NCBI RefSeq assembly: GCF_036195045.1
Contig: NZ_CP108100.1
Coordinates: 3,720,001 to 3,784,000 of the forward strand
Length of the DNA stretch: 64,000 nucleotides
Reading direction: 5' to 3'
DNA from: Streptomyces sp. NBC_00236
GTDB lineage: Bacteria > Actinomycetota > Actinomycetes > Streptomycetales > Streptomycetaceae
A program made the position numbers and the translations under genes. Of this stretch, positions 42,706 through 52,520 are shown piece after piece (position 1 is the first letter of the stretch; each line of letters begins with the position of its first letter). The notes below the pieces were generated by a model. That model was not told where the DNA came from. It worked only from the letters and a program-made list of their open reading frames with translations, and ran no database searches.

Positions 42706-45576
42706 TCAGTCCTCCACGGAAGCCGAGGAAGCAGCCGTCTTCTTGGCCGCGGTCTTCTTCGCCGCAGTGGTCGTCTTCTTCGCGGCAGTCGTCTTCTTCG
42801 CCGCGGTCTTCTTGGCCGCCGTGGCCGTCTTCTTGGCCGCAGTCGCCTTCTTTGCCGGCGCCTTCTTTGCCGGGGCCTTCTTTGCCGTCTTCTTCTTGGC
42901 CGGCCCCTTGGCCCGCTTCTCGGCGAGCAGCTCGTAGCCGCGCTCCGGCGTGATGTCCTCGACGCTGTCGTCGGTCCGCAGCGTCGCGTTCGTCTCGCCG
43001 TCCGTGACGTACGCACCGAAGCGCCCGTCCTTGACGACGACCGGAGCACCGCTCACCGGGTCGGTCCCCAGCTCCTTCAGCGGCGGCTTGGCAGCGGCCC
43101 GCCCGCGCTGCTTCGGCTGGGCGTAGATGGCGAGGGCCTCTTCGAGCGTGATGTCGAAGAGCTGGTCCTCGGAGGTGAGGGACCGCGAGTCCGTGCCCTT
43201 CTTCAGGTACGGGCCGTAGCGGCCGTTCTGCGCCGTGATCTCGACGCCTTCGGCGTCCTCGCCGACCACACGCGGCAGCGACATCAGCTTCAGCGCGTCG
43301 GCCAGCGTCACCGTGTCCAGTGACATCGACTTGAAGAGCGAGGCCGTCCGCGGCTTCACCGCGTTCTTGCCGGTCTTCGGGGTGCCCTCGGGCAGCACCT
43401 CGGTGACGTACGGGCCGTAGCGCCCGTCCTTGGCGATGATCTGGTTCCCGCTGACCGGGTCCGCACCGAGCTCGAAGTCGCCGCTCGGCTTGGCCAGCAG
43501 CTCCTCCGCGTACTCGACGGACAGCTCGTCGGGCGCCAGCTCCTCGGGGACGTCCGCGCGCTGGTGGCCCTCGGAGTCCTTCTCGCCGCGCTCGATGTAC
43601 GGGCCGTACCGGCCGACCCGCAGCTTGATGTCGTTGCCGACGGGGAACGAGGAGATCTCCCGGGCGTCGATCGCGCCGAGGTCGGTGACGAGCTCCTTGA
43701 GCCCGCCGAGGTGGTCGCCGTCGCCGTTGCCCGCGTCGGAGGCCTTTCCGGCACCGGCCGCGTCGTCGCCCTCCTGCGCACCGAAGTAGAAGCGCTTCAG
43801 CCACGGCACGGACTGGGCCTCGCCCCGCGCGATGCGGTCGAGGTCGTCCTCCATGCGGGCCGTGAAGTCGTAGTCGACGAGCCGGCCGAAGTGCTTCTCC
43901 AGCAGGTTGACCACGGCGAACGACAGGAACGACGGGACGAGCGCCGTGCCCTTCTTGAACACGTACCCGCGGTCGAGGATCGTCCCGATGATCGAGGCGT
44001 ACGTCGACGGGCGGCCGATCTCGCGCTCTTCGAGCTCCTTGACCAGCGAGGCCTCGGTGTAGCGGGCCGGCGGCTTGGTCGCGTGGCCGTCGACGGTGAC
44101 CTCGTCGGCGGTCAGCGCGTCGCCCTCGGCGACCTGCGGCAGTCGGCGCTCGCGGTCGTCGAGCTCGGCGTTCGGGTCGTCGGCGCCTTCGACGTACGCC
44201 TTCATGAAGCCGTGGAAGGTGATCGTCTTGCCGGACGCGGAGAACTCGGCGTCCCGGCCGTCGCTCGCCCGGCCGCCGATCTTGACGGTGACGGAGTTAC
44301 CGACCGCGTCCTTCATCTGGGAGGCGACGGTCCGCTTCCAGATCAGCTCGTAGAGCCGGAACTGGTCACCGGTGAGACCGGTCTCGGCAGGGGTGCGGAA
44401 GCGGTCGCCGGAGGGGCGGATCGCCTCGTGCGCCTCCTGCGCGTTCTTGACCTTGCCGGCGTACGTGCGCGGCTTGTCCGGCAGGTAATTCGCACCGTAG
44501 AGCTGCGTGACCTGCGCCCGGGCCGCGGAGATCGCGGTGTCCGAGAGGGTCGTGGAGTCGGTACGCATGTAGGTGATGAAGCCGTTCTCGTACAGCTTCT
44601 GCGCGACCTGCATGGTGGCCTTGGCCCCGAAGCCCAGCTTCCGGCTCGCCTCCTGCTGGAGGGTCGTCGTACGGAAGGGGGCGTACGGCGAGCGGCGGTA
44701 CGGCTTCGACTCGACGGACCGCACGGCGAACGCGGAGTCGGCGAGCGCGGCGGCCAGGGCGCGGGCGTTCGTCTCGTCCAGGTGCAGCGTCTGGGCGGAG
44801 CCGGCCTTGAGCTGCCCGTCCGGACCGAAGTCGCGGCCCTGGGCGATGCGGCGCCCGTCGACCGCGCTGAGGCGGGCGGTGAGCGTCGAGGGGTCGGATG
44901 CGTCACCGGTGCGGCCGGTGGCGAAGGTGCCGGTCAGGTCCCAGTACTCGGCGGAACGGAAGGCGATGCGCTCGCGCTCCCGCTCGACGACGAGGCGGGT
45001 GGCGACGGACTGGACACGGCCCGCCGACAGCCGCGGCATGACCTTCTTCCACAGGACCGGCGAGACCTCGTAGCCGTAGAGGCGGTCGAGGATACGGCGG
45101 GTCTCCTGGGCGTCGACCATGCGCTGGTTGAGCTCGCGCGGGTTGGCGACGGCGGCCCGGATCGCGTCCTTGGTGATCTCGTGGAAGACCATCCGGTGGA
45201 CCGGGACCTTGGGCTTGAGCACTTCCTGCAGGTGCCACGCGATGGCTTCGCCCTCGCGGTCCTCATCGGTGGCGAGGAAGAGTTCGTCGGACTCGGCCAG
45301 AAGCTGCTTCAGCTTCCTGACCTGGGCCTTCTTGTCGGCGTTGACGACGTAGATGGGCTGGAAGTCGTTCTCCACGTCGACGCCGAGACGGCGTACCTCG
45401 CCGGTGTACTCGTCCGGCACCTCGGCGGCGCCGTTCGGGAGGTCGCGGATGTGCCCGACGCTCGCCTCGACGACGTATCCGGGGCCGAGATAGCCCTTGA
45501 TCGTCTTCGCCTTGGCAGGCGACTCGACGATGACGAGTCGGCGGCCGCCCTGTGCGGTCTCGCTGGTCGGGGACAA
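42706..45576 (-). CDS. topA: DNA topoisomerase I
   Basis: Type IA topoisomerase that relaxes negative supercoils; 956 residues from the TTG at 45576. The TOPRIM start is RRLVIVESPAKAKTIKGYLG, the acidic triad region ATDEDREGEAIAWH is present, and the active-site Tyr lies in FITYMRTDSTTLS. The C-terminal half contains repeated GRYGPY(V/L) elements instead of zinc fingers, ending in a Lys/Ala-rich tail (KKTAAKKT-type repeats) as in other Streptomyces TopA. I chose TTG 45576 (SPTSETAQGG) because homologues start there. ATG 45612 and the open frame to 45669 are alternatives. Terminated by a strong hairpin. Confidence 0.95.
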   Translation of the reverse strand: MSPTSETAQGGRRLVIVESPAKAKTIKGYLGPGYVVEASVGHIRDLPNGAAEVPDEYTGEVRRLGVDVENDFQPIYVVNADKKAQVRKLKQLLAESDELFLATDEDREGEAIAWHLQEVLKPKVPVHRMVFHEITKDAIRAAVANPRELNQRMVDAQETRRILDRLYGYEVSPVLWKKVMPRLSAGRVQSVATRLVVERERERIAFRSAEYWDLTGTFATGRTGDASDPSTLTARLSAVDGRRIAQGRDFGPDGQLKAGSAQTLHLDETNARALAAALADSAFAVRSVESKPYRRSPYAPFRTTTLQQEASRKLGFGAKATMQVAQKLYENGFITYMRTDSTTLSDTAISAARAQVTQLYGANYLPDKPRTYAGKVKNAQEAHEAIRPSGDRFRTPAETGLTGDQFRLYELIWKRTVASQMKDAVGNSVTVKIGGRASDGRDAEFSASGKTITFHGFMKAYVEGADDPNAELDDRERRLPQVAEGDALTADEVTVDGHATKPPARYTEASLVKELEEREIGRPSTYASIIGTILDRGYVFKKGTALVPSFLSFAVVNLLEKHFGRLVDYDFTARMEDDLDRIARGEAQSVPWLKRFYFGAQEGDDAAGAGKASDAGNGDGDHLGGLKELVTDLGAIDAREISSFPVGNDIKLRVGRYGPYIERGEKDSEGHQRADVPEELAPDELSVEYAEELLAKPSGDFELGADPVSGNQIIAKDGRYGPYVTEVLPEGTPKTGKNAVKPRTASLFKSMSLDTVTLADALKLMSLPRVVGEDAEGVEITAQNGRYGPYLKKGTDSRSLTSEDQLFDITLEEALAIYAQPKQRGRAAAKPPLKELGTDPVSGAPVVVKDGRFGAYVTDGETNATLRTDDSVEDITPERGYELLAEKRAKGPAKKKTAKKAPAKKAPAKKATAAKKTATAAKKTAAKKTTAAKKTTTAAKKTAAKKTAASSASVED

Positions 45577-45889
45577 CTTCGCTCTTCTCTCCGGTCGACG
45601 CTCGGTGGGCATCAGGGCAGCGCGATGGCGCTGCCGACAGTGCTGTCGCTGCGGAGTGTGACGGTACAACCCGCCCCCGTGTCAAACGGCAAAAGCCCGC
45701 AACGGCCACTCGAACGGTAACCCGACTTCCGCCATTCCTGCCGCCCGGCCCGCTCCGTCCGCCGTCCGCGCGGCCGCTGCCTGCGGGTTTCGGCGGCGCT
45801 GTGGCCGCCCTGCGGACGAGAAGCCCCCGGGGCGCCCGGCCCGGGCGTGTTCCCGCGCCGGCCGGGGCGGGAACGGACCGGATCGGGTT
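45577..45889. other. topA upstream region
   Basis: 313 bp with no convincing gene. The minus strand holds a TTGACA hexamer (complement at 45680-45685) about 100 bp upstream of the TTG start, a plausible topA -35 box. A good -10 at standard spacing is not obvious. The rest is GC-rich spacer. Confidence 0.4.
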
Positions 45890-46087
45890 TCAGATGCGGG
45901 TGAGGCACCACACCCCGAGGACGAGGAAAAGTACGCCGAACACAGTGGCGAGTGCGGTGGAGGCGACGGGGCTCACCCCGTACGCCACCGGCGCACGGCG
46001 CAGCACGCGCGCCCCCGTCCACAGCAGCAATGCCGCGCCGAACAGCGCGAACACCGTTCCGGCGAAGACAGCAGGTCCGCTCTCCAT
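45890..46087 (-). CDS. small two-helix membrane protein, unknown
   Basis: A 65-residue hypothetical protein with two hydrophobic segments (VFAGTVFALFGAALLLWTG and STALATVFGVLFLVLGVW) separated by a short basic loop RVLRRAPVAYG. The C-terminus is CLTRI. It looks like a genuine membrane hairpin, but there is no clear ribosome site before ATG 46087 and I recognise no family. Located upstream of topA on the same strand. Confidence 0.55.
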   Translation of the reverse strand: MESGPAVFAGTVFALFGAALLLWTGARVLRRAPVAYGVSPVASTALATVFGVLFLVLGVWCLTRI

Positions 46088-46812
46088 ACCCGTACGCCTC
46101 CCCGTCCCCCCGGCGCGGCCCGGCACGGTCCGCCCGCCCGGTGCCGCCCGGTTCGGGGGAGGTTCCCACCGTGGAACGTCGCAGGCACGAACTCCGGGTG
46201 AACAGCCGGGCCGTGGTGGACACCTCACGGCTGACGCCCCCTCGGCGCATCACCACAGGCGCGGCAACCATGGCCGAATTCACATCACGGGCGGGGTCCC
46301 CCTGTGCCGCCACCTCAGCCATGGAACTCATACGTGGAATCCGGACACGGAGGCCGGACATGGAGGCCGGACATGGAGGCCGGACATGAGGGCCGGACAT
46401 GGGGCCAGCCCCGGAGGCCGTCTCCCGCGGACAACTCGGGCCCGGATCAGCCCTCGTAGGACGTCGGCGGAACCTCCCCGAGAGTGCGCGTTCACGCCCG
46501 CGGGTCCGGCCAGTACCCAACCGGAGTCCGGCGCCGAAGCAGCGACCGCGCCGAAGCTCCGGGGAAAGTACTGGTGACAAGGCCATCCGGCACATACGGC
46601 AGAGGTGCCCCGCCCCGAACCGGAGCCGCCCCCAGGGCTCAGCAGCGCAGTTCCGGGCGGCCCGGGGCAGGAGGCAGGCCACAGAACGCGCCCCACAGTC
46701 GCCCGGCGGCGGGCCGCCCCACACCGGCAGATGCCTCGTCCAGCCCGATGAGGCCTCGCCCAGCCCGCCACGGATCATCGGGCCTCCGACGGATCATCCG
46801 GCCCGATTCAGC
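46088..46812. other. long intergenic region with tandem repeats
   Basis: 725 bp. Several open frames exist on both strands, but none resembles a known protein or has a convincing start. It contains five 13-nt tandem repeats (46341-46405), whose period is not a multiple of three. I treat the stretch as non-coding, with low certainty for the part just upstream of the small membrane protein. Confidence 0.45.
46341..46405. repeat. five tandem copies of a 13-nt repeat
   Basis: Unit CCGGACATGGAGG. Copies start at 46341, 46354, 46367, 46380 and 46393. Copies 2 and 3 are identical; the others differ at one to three positions. Confidence 0.9.
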
Positions 46813-48348
46813 TCACCCAGCCATCCGCCCGGCCGGGGGCAGGGGCTCCAGGAAGCCCTCGTCGACCAGGAGCCGGATGGCCTGCGGGGTGCGGTCGCGC
46901 AGCAGCACCGGGTCCTCGTTCATCAACTGGGCGATCGCGTCCAGGATCCGGCCGGCGGGCAGCGATCCGTCGCACACGCCGGCGAACCCGGCACCGACCG
47001 CGTCGACCTTCGTCGCGCGCCGCATACCGCGGTTCTGACGCAGCACCACATGCTCCGGGTCCTCGGCCCCCGGCAGGCCCACCTGCTCCTGCACGACCTC
47101 GGCGGCAAGGGTGAAGTGAGCGGCCAGCAGCGCCGCGTCGTCCTGCTCCCGCAGATAGTCCTGGCGGGCGAAGTGCGCCTCGATGGCCGGCCCGAGCGGC
47201 TGCTCCACCGCATGCGGCCACTCCTCGATCACGATCGAGGCCTCCCCGGCGGCTGCCGCGGCGGACTTCCGCAGCGTGATCCAGCCGAAGCCGACCCCCT
47301 TCGTGCCGTGGGCCTCGAACTCGTCGAGCCAGGCGTCGTACCGCGCGGCGTACTCCGCGGGGTCCGTGCGGTGGTCGCCGCTGTCACGCAGCCACAGCTC
47401 GGCGTACTGCGTGACGTCCTGCACCTCGCGCTGCACGATCCAGGCATCGCAGCCCTGCGGCACCCAGGAACGCAGCCTGTCCTGCCACTCCTCGACCTCG
47501 GTGTGCTGCCAGTTGGCCAGGAAGTGGGCGTAGCCGCCCTCGTTGAGCCGGTCGCCGGTCTGCTGCACGAGGGTCCGGCACAGGTCGTCGCCCGCCATAC
47601 CGCCGTCGCGGTAGGTGAGGCGGGCGCCGGGCGAGATGACGAAGGGCGGGTTGGAGACGATGAGGTCGTACGTCTCCGTGCCGACGGGCTCGTACAGCGA
47701 ACCCTCGCGCAGGTCGGCCGGGGCGGCGCCGGACAGGGCGAGGGTGAGCCGGGTGAAGTCGAGGGCGCGTGGGTTGAGGTCGGTGGCCGTGACCCGGGTG
47801 GCGTGCTGTGCGGCGTGCAGCGCCTGGATGCCGGAGCCCGTACCGATGTCCAGGGCGGATCCGACGGGCCTGCGGACGGTGATCCCGGCGAGGGTGGTGG
47901 ACGCCCCGCCGATGCCGAGGACGACGCCCTCCTCGTGCGAACCGATCCCGCCGGCACCGCCCACCGCGCAGCCCAGGTCGGAGACGATGAACCAGTCCTG
48001 GTCCTCCGGGCCGCTGTACGGCCGCACGTCGACCGTGGCCCGCACCTCGCCGTCCGCCTCGGTCAGCCAGCCGTCCGCCACGCACTCCGTCAGCGGGAGC
48101 ACGGCGGCTGCCCGTCCGGCGGGGACCGGGCGCTGAAGAAGGAAGAGGCGCACGAGCGTGTCGAGCGGCGCGTCGCCCCGGGTGGCCCTCAGCGCCGGGA
48201 CCGTCTCGCTGCGGGCGAGCGCGGCATAGGCGGGTGCGCCGAGCAGTTCGAGGAGCCCGTCTGCGGTGAAGGCGGCGGCGAGCAGGGCTTCGCGGAGCCG
48301 GGTCGCGTGGTCTGCTGCGGGAAGACTGGTCTTACTCACATGCCCCAT
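46813..48348 (-). CDS. class I SAM-dependent methyltransferase (HemK/RsmC-like small domain)
   Basis: A 511-residue cytosolic protein. After an N-terminal helical domain (about 1-130) comes the SAM-binding motif ALDIGTGSGIQALHAAQ, the acidic TATDLNPRALDF, and the catalytic NPPF motif (LIVSNPPFVISPG) typical of N6-adenine, glutamine or guanine-N2 methyltransferases. The C-terminal ~150 residues are a helical extension common to actinobacterial homologues. The target is not known. ATG 48348 follows GGGAG at 8 nt. The frame stays open to 48369. Confidence 0.87.
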   Translation of the reverse strand: MGHVSKTSLPAADHATRLREALLAAAFTADGLLELLGAPAYAALARSETVPALRATRGDAPLDTLVRLFLLQRPVPAGRAAAVLPLTECVADGWLTEADGEVRATVDVRPYSGPEDQDWFIVSDLGCAVGGAGGIGSHEEGVVLGIGGASTTLAGITVRRPVGSALDIGTGSGIQALHAAQHATRVTATDLNPRALDFTRLTLALSGAAPADLREGSLYEPVGTETYDLIVSNPPFVISPGARLTYRDGGMAGDDLCRTLVQQTGDRLNEGGYAHFLANWQHTEVEEWQDRLRSWVPQGCDAWIVQREVQDVTQYAELWLRDSGDHRTDPAEYAARYDAWLDEFEAHGTKGVGFGWITLRKSAAAAAGEASIVIEEWPHAVEQPLGPAIEAHFARQDYLREQDDAALLAAHFTLAAEVVQEQVGLPGAEDPEHVVLRQNRGMRRATKVDAVGAGFAGVCDGSLPAGRILDAIAQLMNEDPVLLRDRTPQAIRLLVDEGFLEPLPPAGRMAG

Positions 48349-48420
48349 TGTGACGGCTCCCACTGACAACGGCAGCGGCCCGGCGGCCCATCAGGGGCGC
48401 CGGGCCGTTCGCGGGCCCGG

Positions 48421-49047
48421 CTACGACTCCTTGCTGGGCGAGGCGGACGCCTCCTTGGAGGGCGCCGCCTCCTTTGACGCACCGGCCGAGGGCGAAGCCG
48501 AGGCCGTGGGCTTCTGGCAGCCCTTCTGCTTGGCCATCGCCTCACCGACCTCACCGGACTGAAGCTTCTTCAGCGCCTGGTCGCCGTTGGTGCTGATCTT
48601 GTTCAGTTCGTCGGCGATGCCCTTGAGGCCGTCGGCGAACTCCGCCTGGTCCTTCGTGTCCAGGGCGTCGACCTTCTTCTGCAGATTCGCGTAGGCCACG
48701 GAGGAGGCGTTGAGCTCCTTCACGGCCTCCTTCTGCGTCGTCTCGCCGTCGTCGACCGGCGGCGGACCCGCCGAGTCGACAGCGGTGCCCAGCGCCTTGT
48801 ACGCCTGCGAGATCTGCTGGAAGGCGGCCGAGTCGGTCTCCTGGACGTCGGCGGGCTTGCTGTTGTCGGCGGTCTGCTGCTGGATCGAGGCGTTGGCGTT
48901 CGCGATCTTCTGCAGCTGGGGCTGGACCTGGTCACAGACCTGCTTGGCCCAGTCGTTCACCTTGTCGTCGCTGTCGTCACTGCAGCCCGACAACGTAAGT
49001 ACCAGTACCGCACCGCCGGACAGCGCGGCCGCTAGCTTCTTGTTCAC
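48421..49047 (-). CDS. small secreted lipoprotein, coiled-coil rich
   Basis: A 208-residue putative lipoprotein: KK then a hydrophobic core and lipobox LSGC with C22. The mature part is mostly helical, with Asn/Gln/Ala-rich stretches (PQLQKIANANASIQQQTADN) and heptad-like patterns. The C-terminus is a Ser/Ala/Pro/Lys tail. No named domain recognised. GTG 49047 follows GGAAGGG at 8 nt. Likely anchored on the outer face of the membrane; function unknown. It sits between the methyltransferase and hppA. Confidence 0.82.
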   Translation of the reverse strand: MNKKLAAALSGGAVLVLTLSGCSDDSDDKVNDWAKQVCDQVQPQLQKIANANASIQQQTADNSKPADVQETDSAAFQQISQAYKALGTAVDSAGPPPVDDGETTQKEAVKELNASSVAYANLQKKVDALDTKDQAEFADGLKGIADELNKISTNGDQALKKLQSGEVGEAMAKQKGCQKPTASASPSAGASKEAAPSKEASASPSKES

Positions 49048-49326
49048 CGGATTGGTCCCTTCCAAGGCTCTCGGCCCCGGAACTTACACGCCGAACGCCC
49101 CCCATCCGGGTGCCGGGCGTCCGATGGATAGCCTTTTGCAGCCATTTGCACCAAGGGAAATGAGGGAGATACAACTCACCCACACAGCCCCCGAGCACGG
49201 GAACAGCTGTACGCTCCACCACTCCTGCGGACACAGAGACGGACGGACACGACATCAGAATGCCGCGCCCGCCCGATTCTTGATCCTCCGTCATCTAGGG
49301 TCCGCGTACGTCACGCCGAATCCGGC

Positions 49327-51762
49327 TCACTGAGCGGCTGCCGGGTCGGCCGGCCTGGCCGTACCCTCCCCGTCACCTCCCTCGGAACCGCCGTCCTCGC
49401 CCACGGCGATCCCCCTCCTCTTGGAGACGTAGACGGCACCGACGATGACCGCGATGGCCAGCACGGCCACCACCGCGCGCACCCCCGCGCTCGCGTCCTC
49501 GCCGTAGCTGAACTGCACCACCGCGGGGGCGATGAGCAGCGCCACCAGGTTCATCACCTTGAGCAGGGGGTTGATCGCCGGCCCGGCCGTGTCCTTGAAC
49601 GGATCGCCGACCGTGTCACCGATGACGGTCGCGGCATGGGCGTCACTGCCCTTGCCGCCGTAGTGACCGTCCTCGACGAGCTTCTTGGCGTTGTCCCACG
49701 CACCACCGGAGTTGGCGAGGAAGACGGCCATCAGCGTTCCGGTGCCGATCGCGCCCGCCAGGTACGAGCCGAGTGCCCCGACACCGAAGGTGAAGCCGAC
49801 CGCGATGGGCGCCAGCACCGCCAGCAGACCGGGGGTGGCCAGCTCGCGCAGCGCGTCCTTGGTGCAGATGTCGACGACGCGCCCGTACTCCGGCTTCTCC
49901 GTGTAGTCCATGATCCCGGGATGCTCACGGAACTGCCGTCGTACCTCGTAGACCACGGCGCCCGCCGAACGGGAGACCGCGTTGATGGCCAGGCCGGAGA
50001 AGAGGAACACCACCGCTGCGCCGAGGATCAGGCCGACCAGGTTGTTGGGCTGGGAGATGTCCAGACTCAGCCCCAGCTCCCCGGCCGAGGCGCCGACATC
50101 GTCGACCGCGGTGGCGATCGCGTCCCGGTAGGAGCCGAAGAGCGCCGCTGCCGCCAGAACCGCCGTGGCGATGGCGATGCCCTTGGTGATGGCCTTGGTG
50201 GTGTTGCCCACGGCGTCCAGGTCGGTGAGGACCTGCGCGCCGGCGCCGGTGACATCACCGGACATCTCGGCGATGCCCTGCGCGTTGTCGGAGACCGGGC
50301 CGAAGGTGTCCATGGCGACGATCACACCGACGGTGGTGAGCAGCCCGGTACCGGCCAGCGCCACCGCGAACAGCGCCAGCATGATCGACGTACCGCCCAG
50401 CAGGAACGCTCCGTAGACGCCGAGCCCGATCAGCAGCGCGGTGTAGACGGCGGATTCCAGGCCGATGGCGATGCCCGCGAGCACCACGGTCGCAGGCCCC
50501 GTCAGTGAGGACTTGCCGATATCCCTGACGGGGCGCCGGCTGGTCTCGGTGAAGTAGCCGGTCAGCTGCTGGATCAGGGCTGCCAGCACGATGCCGATGG
50601 CAACGGCGACCAGCGCGAAGACCCGCGGGTCCCCACCGTGCGAGGTGATGGCCGCATCCGTGACCCCGTCCAGTTCCGCGTACGAGGACGGCAGGTAGAC
50701 GAAGACCGCGACGGCCACCAGCACCAGCGAGATGACGGCGGAGATGAAGAAGCCGCGGTTGATGGCGGTCATTCCGCTGCGGTCGGAGCGGCGCGGGGCG
50801 ACCGCGAAGATCCCGATCATCGCGGTGACCACACCGATCGCCGGCACGATGAGGGGGAAGGCGAGGCCCGAGTCGCCGAAGGCGGCCTTGCCCAGGATCA
50901 GGGCGGCGACCAGCGTGACGGCGTACGACTCGAAGAGATCGGCCGCCATGCCCGCACAGTCCCCGACGTTGTCGCCCACGTTGTCGGCGATGGTGGCGGC
51001 GTTGCGCGGGTCGTCCTCGGGGATGCCCTGTTCCACTTTGCCGACCAGGTCGGCGCCGACATCGGCCGCCTTGGTGAAGATGCCTCCGCCGACCCTCATG
51101 AACATCGCGATCAGCGCCGCACCGAGCCCGAAGCCCTCCAGCACCTTCGGCGCGTCGGCGGCATAGACGAGAACCACGCAGGAGGCGCCCAGGAGCCCCA
51201 GCCCCACGGTGATCATGCCGACCACGCCGCCCGTACGGAAAGCGATCTTCATTGCTTTGTGCGAAACGGCGGTGAGATCCTTTTCCGGTTCGCCTTCCGC
51301 AGGGGTCGCCTCACGCGCGGCGGCCGCCACCCGGACATTGCTCCGTACGGCCAGCCTCATGCCGATGTATCCGGTGGCTGCCGAGAAAAGCGCACCGACC
51401 AGGAAGAACACCGAACGTCCTGCGCGCTGCGACCAGTTGTCGGCCGGAAGCAGCAGAAGCAGGAAGAAGACCACGACGGCGAATACGCCGACCGTACGCA
51501 ACTGTCGTGCCAGATAGGCATTCGCACCCTCCTGGACCGCGGCCGCGATCTCCTTCATGCGCTCGGTGCCCTCACCCGCCGCCAGCACCTGCCGCACCAG
51601 CAGCTGGGCGACGATCAGTGCGGCGACGGCGACGACCGCGACGACGATCACGATGATGCGGTTGTCATCGGTGAGTACCGCGGCCGCGAGAGTGGTGGGT
51701 GGGTCGGAAAGTGCGGAAAACTGCGTCAGTTCTGCCAGTGGTGTGGTGCCGAACCCCGCCAT
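49327..51762 (-). CDS. hppA: membrane-bound proton-translocating pyrophosphatase
   Basis: Integral membrane ion pump that couples PPi hydrolysis to H+ export; 811 residues and about 16 helices. The substrate loop [21 protein letters not shown] and the conserved [21 protein letters not shown] are intact. The [10 protein letters not shown] segment has Lys where K+-dependent enzymes have Ala, indicating the K+-independent H+-PPase class. The C-terminus is acidic. ATG 51762 follows GGAGGAC. It is downstream of the anti-sigma gene but separated by an intrinsic terminator, so it has its own promoter. Confidence 0.96.
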   Translation of the reverse strand: MAGFGTTPLAELTQFSALSDPPTTLAAAVLTDDNRIIVIVVAVVAVAALIVAQLLVRQVLAAGEGTERMKEIAAAVQEGANAYLARQLRTVGVFAVVVFFLLLLLPADNWSQRAGRSVFFLVGALFSAATGYIGMRLAVRSNVRVAAAAREATPAEGEPEKDLTAVSHKAMKIAFRTGGVVGMITVGLGLLGASCVVLVYAADAPKVLEGFGLGAALIAMFMRVGGGIFTKAADVGADLVGKVEQGIPEDDPRNAATIADNVGDNVGDCAGMAADLFESYAVTLVAALILGKAAFGDSGLAFPLIVPAIGVVTAMIGIFAVAPRRSDRSGMTAINRGFFISAVISLVLVAVAVFVYLPSSYAELDGVTDAAITSHGGDPRVFALVAVAIGIVLAALIQQLTGYFTETSRRPVRDIGKSSLTGPATVVLAGIAIGLESAVYTALLIGLGVYGAFLLGGTSIMLALFAVALAGTGLLTTVGVIVAMDTFGPVSDNAQGIAEMSGDVTGAGAQVLTDLDAVGNTTKAITKGIAIATAVLAAAALFGSYRDAIATAVDDVGASAGELGLSLDISQPNNLVGLILGAAVVFLFSGLAINAVSRSAGAVVYEVRRQFREHPGIMDYTEKPEYGRVVDICTKDALRELATPGLLAVLAPIAVGFTFGVGALGSYLAGAIGTGTLMAVFLANSGGAWDNAKKLVEDGHYGGKGSDAHAATVIGDTVGDPFKDTAGPAINPLLKVMNLVALLIAPAVVQFSYGEDASAGVRAVVAVLAIAVIVGAVYVSKRRGIAVGEDGGSEGGDGEGTARPADPAAAQ

Positions 51763-51906
51763 ACGTCCTCCTTGACGCTCAGCGCTCAAGACGTGGACGG
51801 ATTGTAGGGAGCGGAACACGATCAAAACAGTGCGCGGTAAATGCAATTGCTCTTCATCCACCGAACGGCAATTGATCGAGATCCCCGCATGGACCGAATG
51901 CAGTAA

Positions 51907-51926
51907 TGGGACAGATGCATGTGCCG
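51907..51926 (-). promoter_or_regulatory. weak third relative of the 32-nt element, upstream of hppA
   Basis: On the minus strand GCACATGCATCTGTCC matches GCACGTGCATCTGCCC of the two strong copies at 14 of 16 positions. Confidence 0.3.
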
Positions 51927-51951
51927 GAGGATCACCGGCGGCGCGGAAACG

Positions 51952-51976
51952 AAAAAGGCCCTGCTCAGCAGGGCCT
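51952..51976 (-). terminator. intrinsic terminator after the anti-sigma gene
   Basis: The minus strand reads AGGCCCTGCT, one base, then AGCAGGGCCT followed by a TTTT run. It is one of the few terminators here with a real T tract. Confidence 0.9.
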
Positions 51977-52046
51977 CGGAAAACTGGATCAGGGCCGGCC
52001 GACTACGCCGTCGGGGTGGCTGAACCACCCCGGGACCCGAGCCGCC

Positions 52047-52520
52047 TCAGGGAAGAACGGTGACAGGCGTCTTCGGCCAGCTCATGCGGATCACTCCGCC
52101 GTCCGCACCGGACCTGACCTCCACGTCATCGACCAGACCGCTGATGACCGCCAGACCCATCTCGTCCTCACCGTCGCCGTCGGCGTCCGGTTCCGGTTCG
52201 TCCGGTCCCACGCCGGGCGCGAGGTCGCGTCGCCCCGAGACGCCGGGCACGGAGCCGTCGGCACCCGGGCCGGGCACCTCGTCACCGACCTCGATGGAGA
52301 AGGACTTCTCGTCCTCGATCAGGACGACCGTGACGGGAGCCGTGATGCCGTGGCTGCGGTGCAGCCCGACCGCGCGGCTGCAGGCCTCTCCCACGGCGAG
52401 TCTGACCTCGTCGAGCACTGCCTCGTCGACCCCGGCCCGGCGCGCCACGGCAGCCGCCACGAGGCGGGCCGTTCTGACGTGTTCGGGCTGGGCGCTGAAG
52501 CGGAGTTCAACGGTGGCCAT
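52047..52520 (-). CDS. anti-sigma factor/HATPase-like protein, predicted BldG partner
   Basis: A 157-residue GHKL ATPase-fold protein related to SpoIIAB/RsbW, encoded downstream of bldG. In S. coelicolor the corresponding protein binds BldG, as I recall. The N-box reads AVGEACSRAV, so the Mg-coordinating Asn of SpoIIAB (E-x-x-x-N) is Arg here. An acidic insert (PEPDADGDGEDE) precedes the glycine segment MGLAVISGLVDDVEV. ATG 52520 follows GAGGGGGA. Ends in an intrinsic terminator. Kinase activity is therefore doubtful, while sigma or BldG binding remains likely. Confidence 0.88.
   Translation of the reverse strand: MATVELRFSAQPEHVRTARLVAAAVARRAGVDEAVLDEVRLAVGEACSRAVGLHRSHGITAPVTVVLIEDEKSFSIEVGDEVPGPGADGSVPGVSGRRDLAPGVGPDEPEPDADGDGEDEMGLAVISGLVDDVEVRSGADGGVIRMSWPKTPVTVLP

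Noticed and set aside
46328..46771. 147-codon minus-strand open frame upstream of the small membrane protein
   Set aside because: Runs through the 13-nt repeats and shows no conserved-looking segment.
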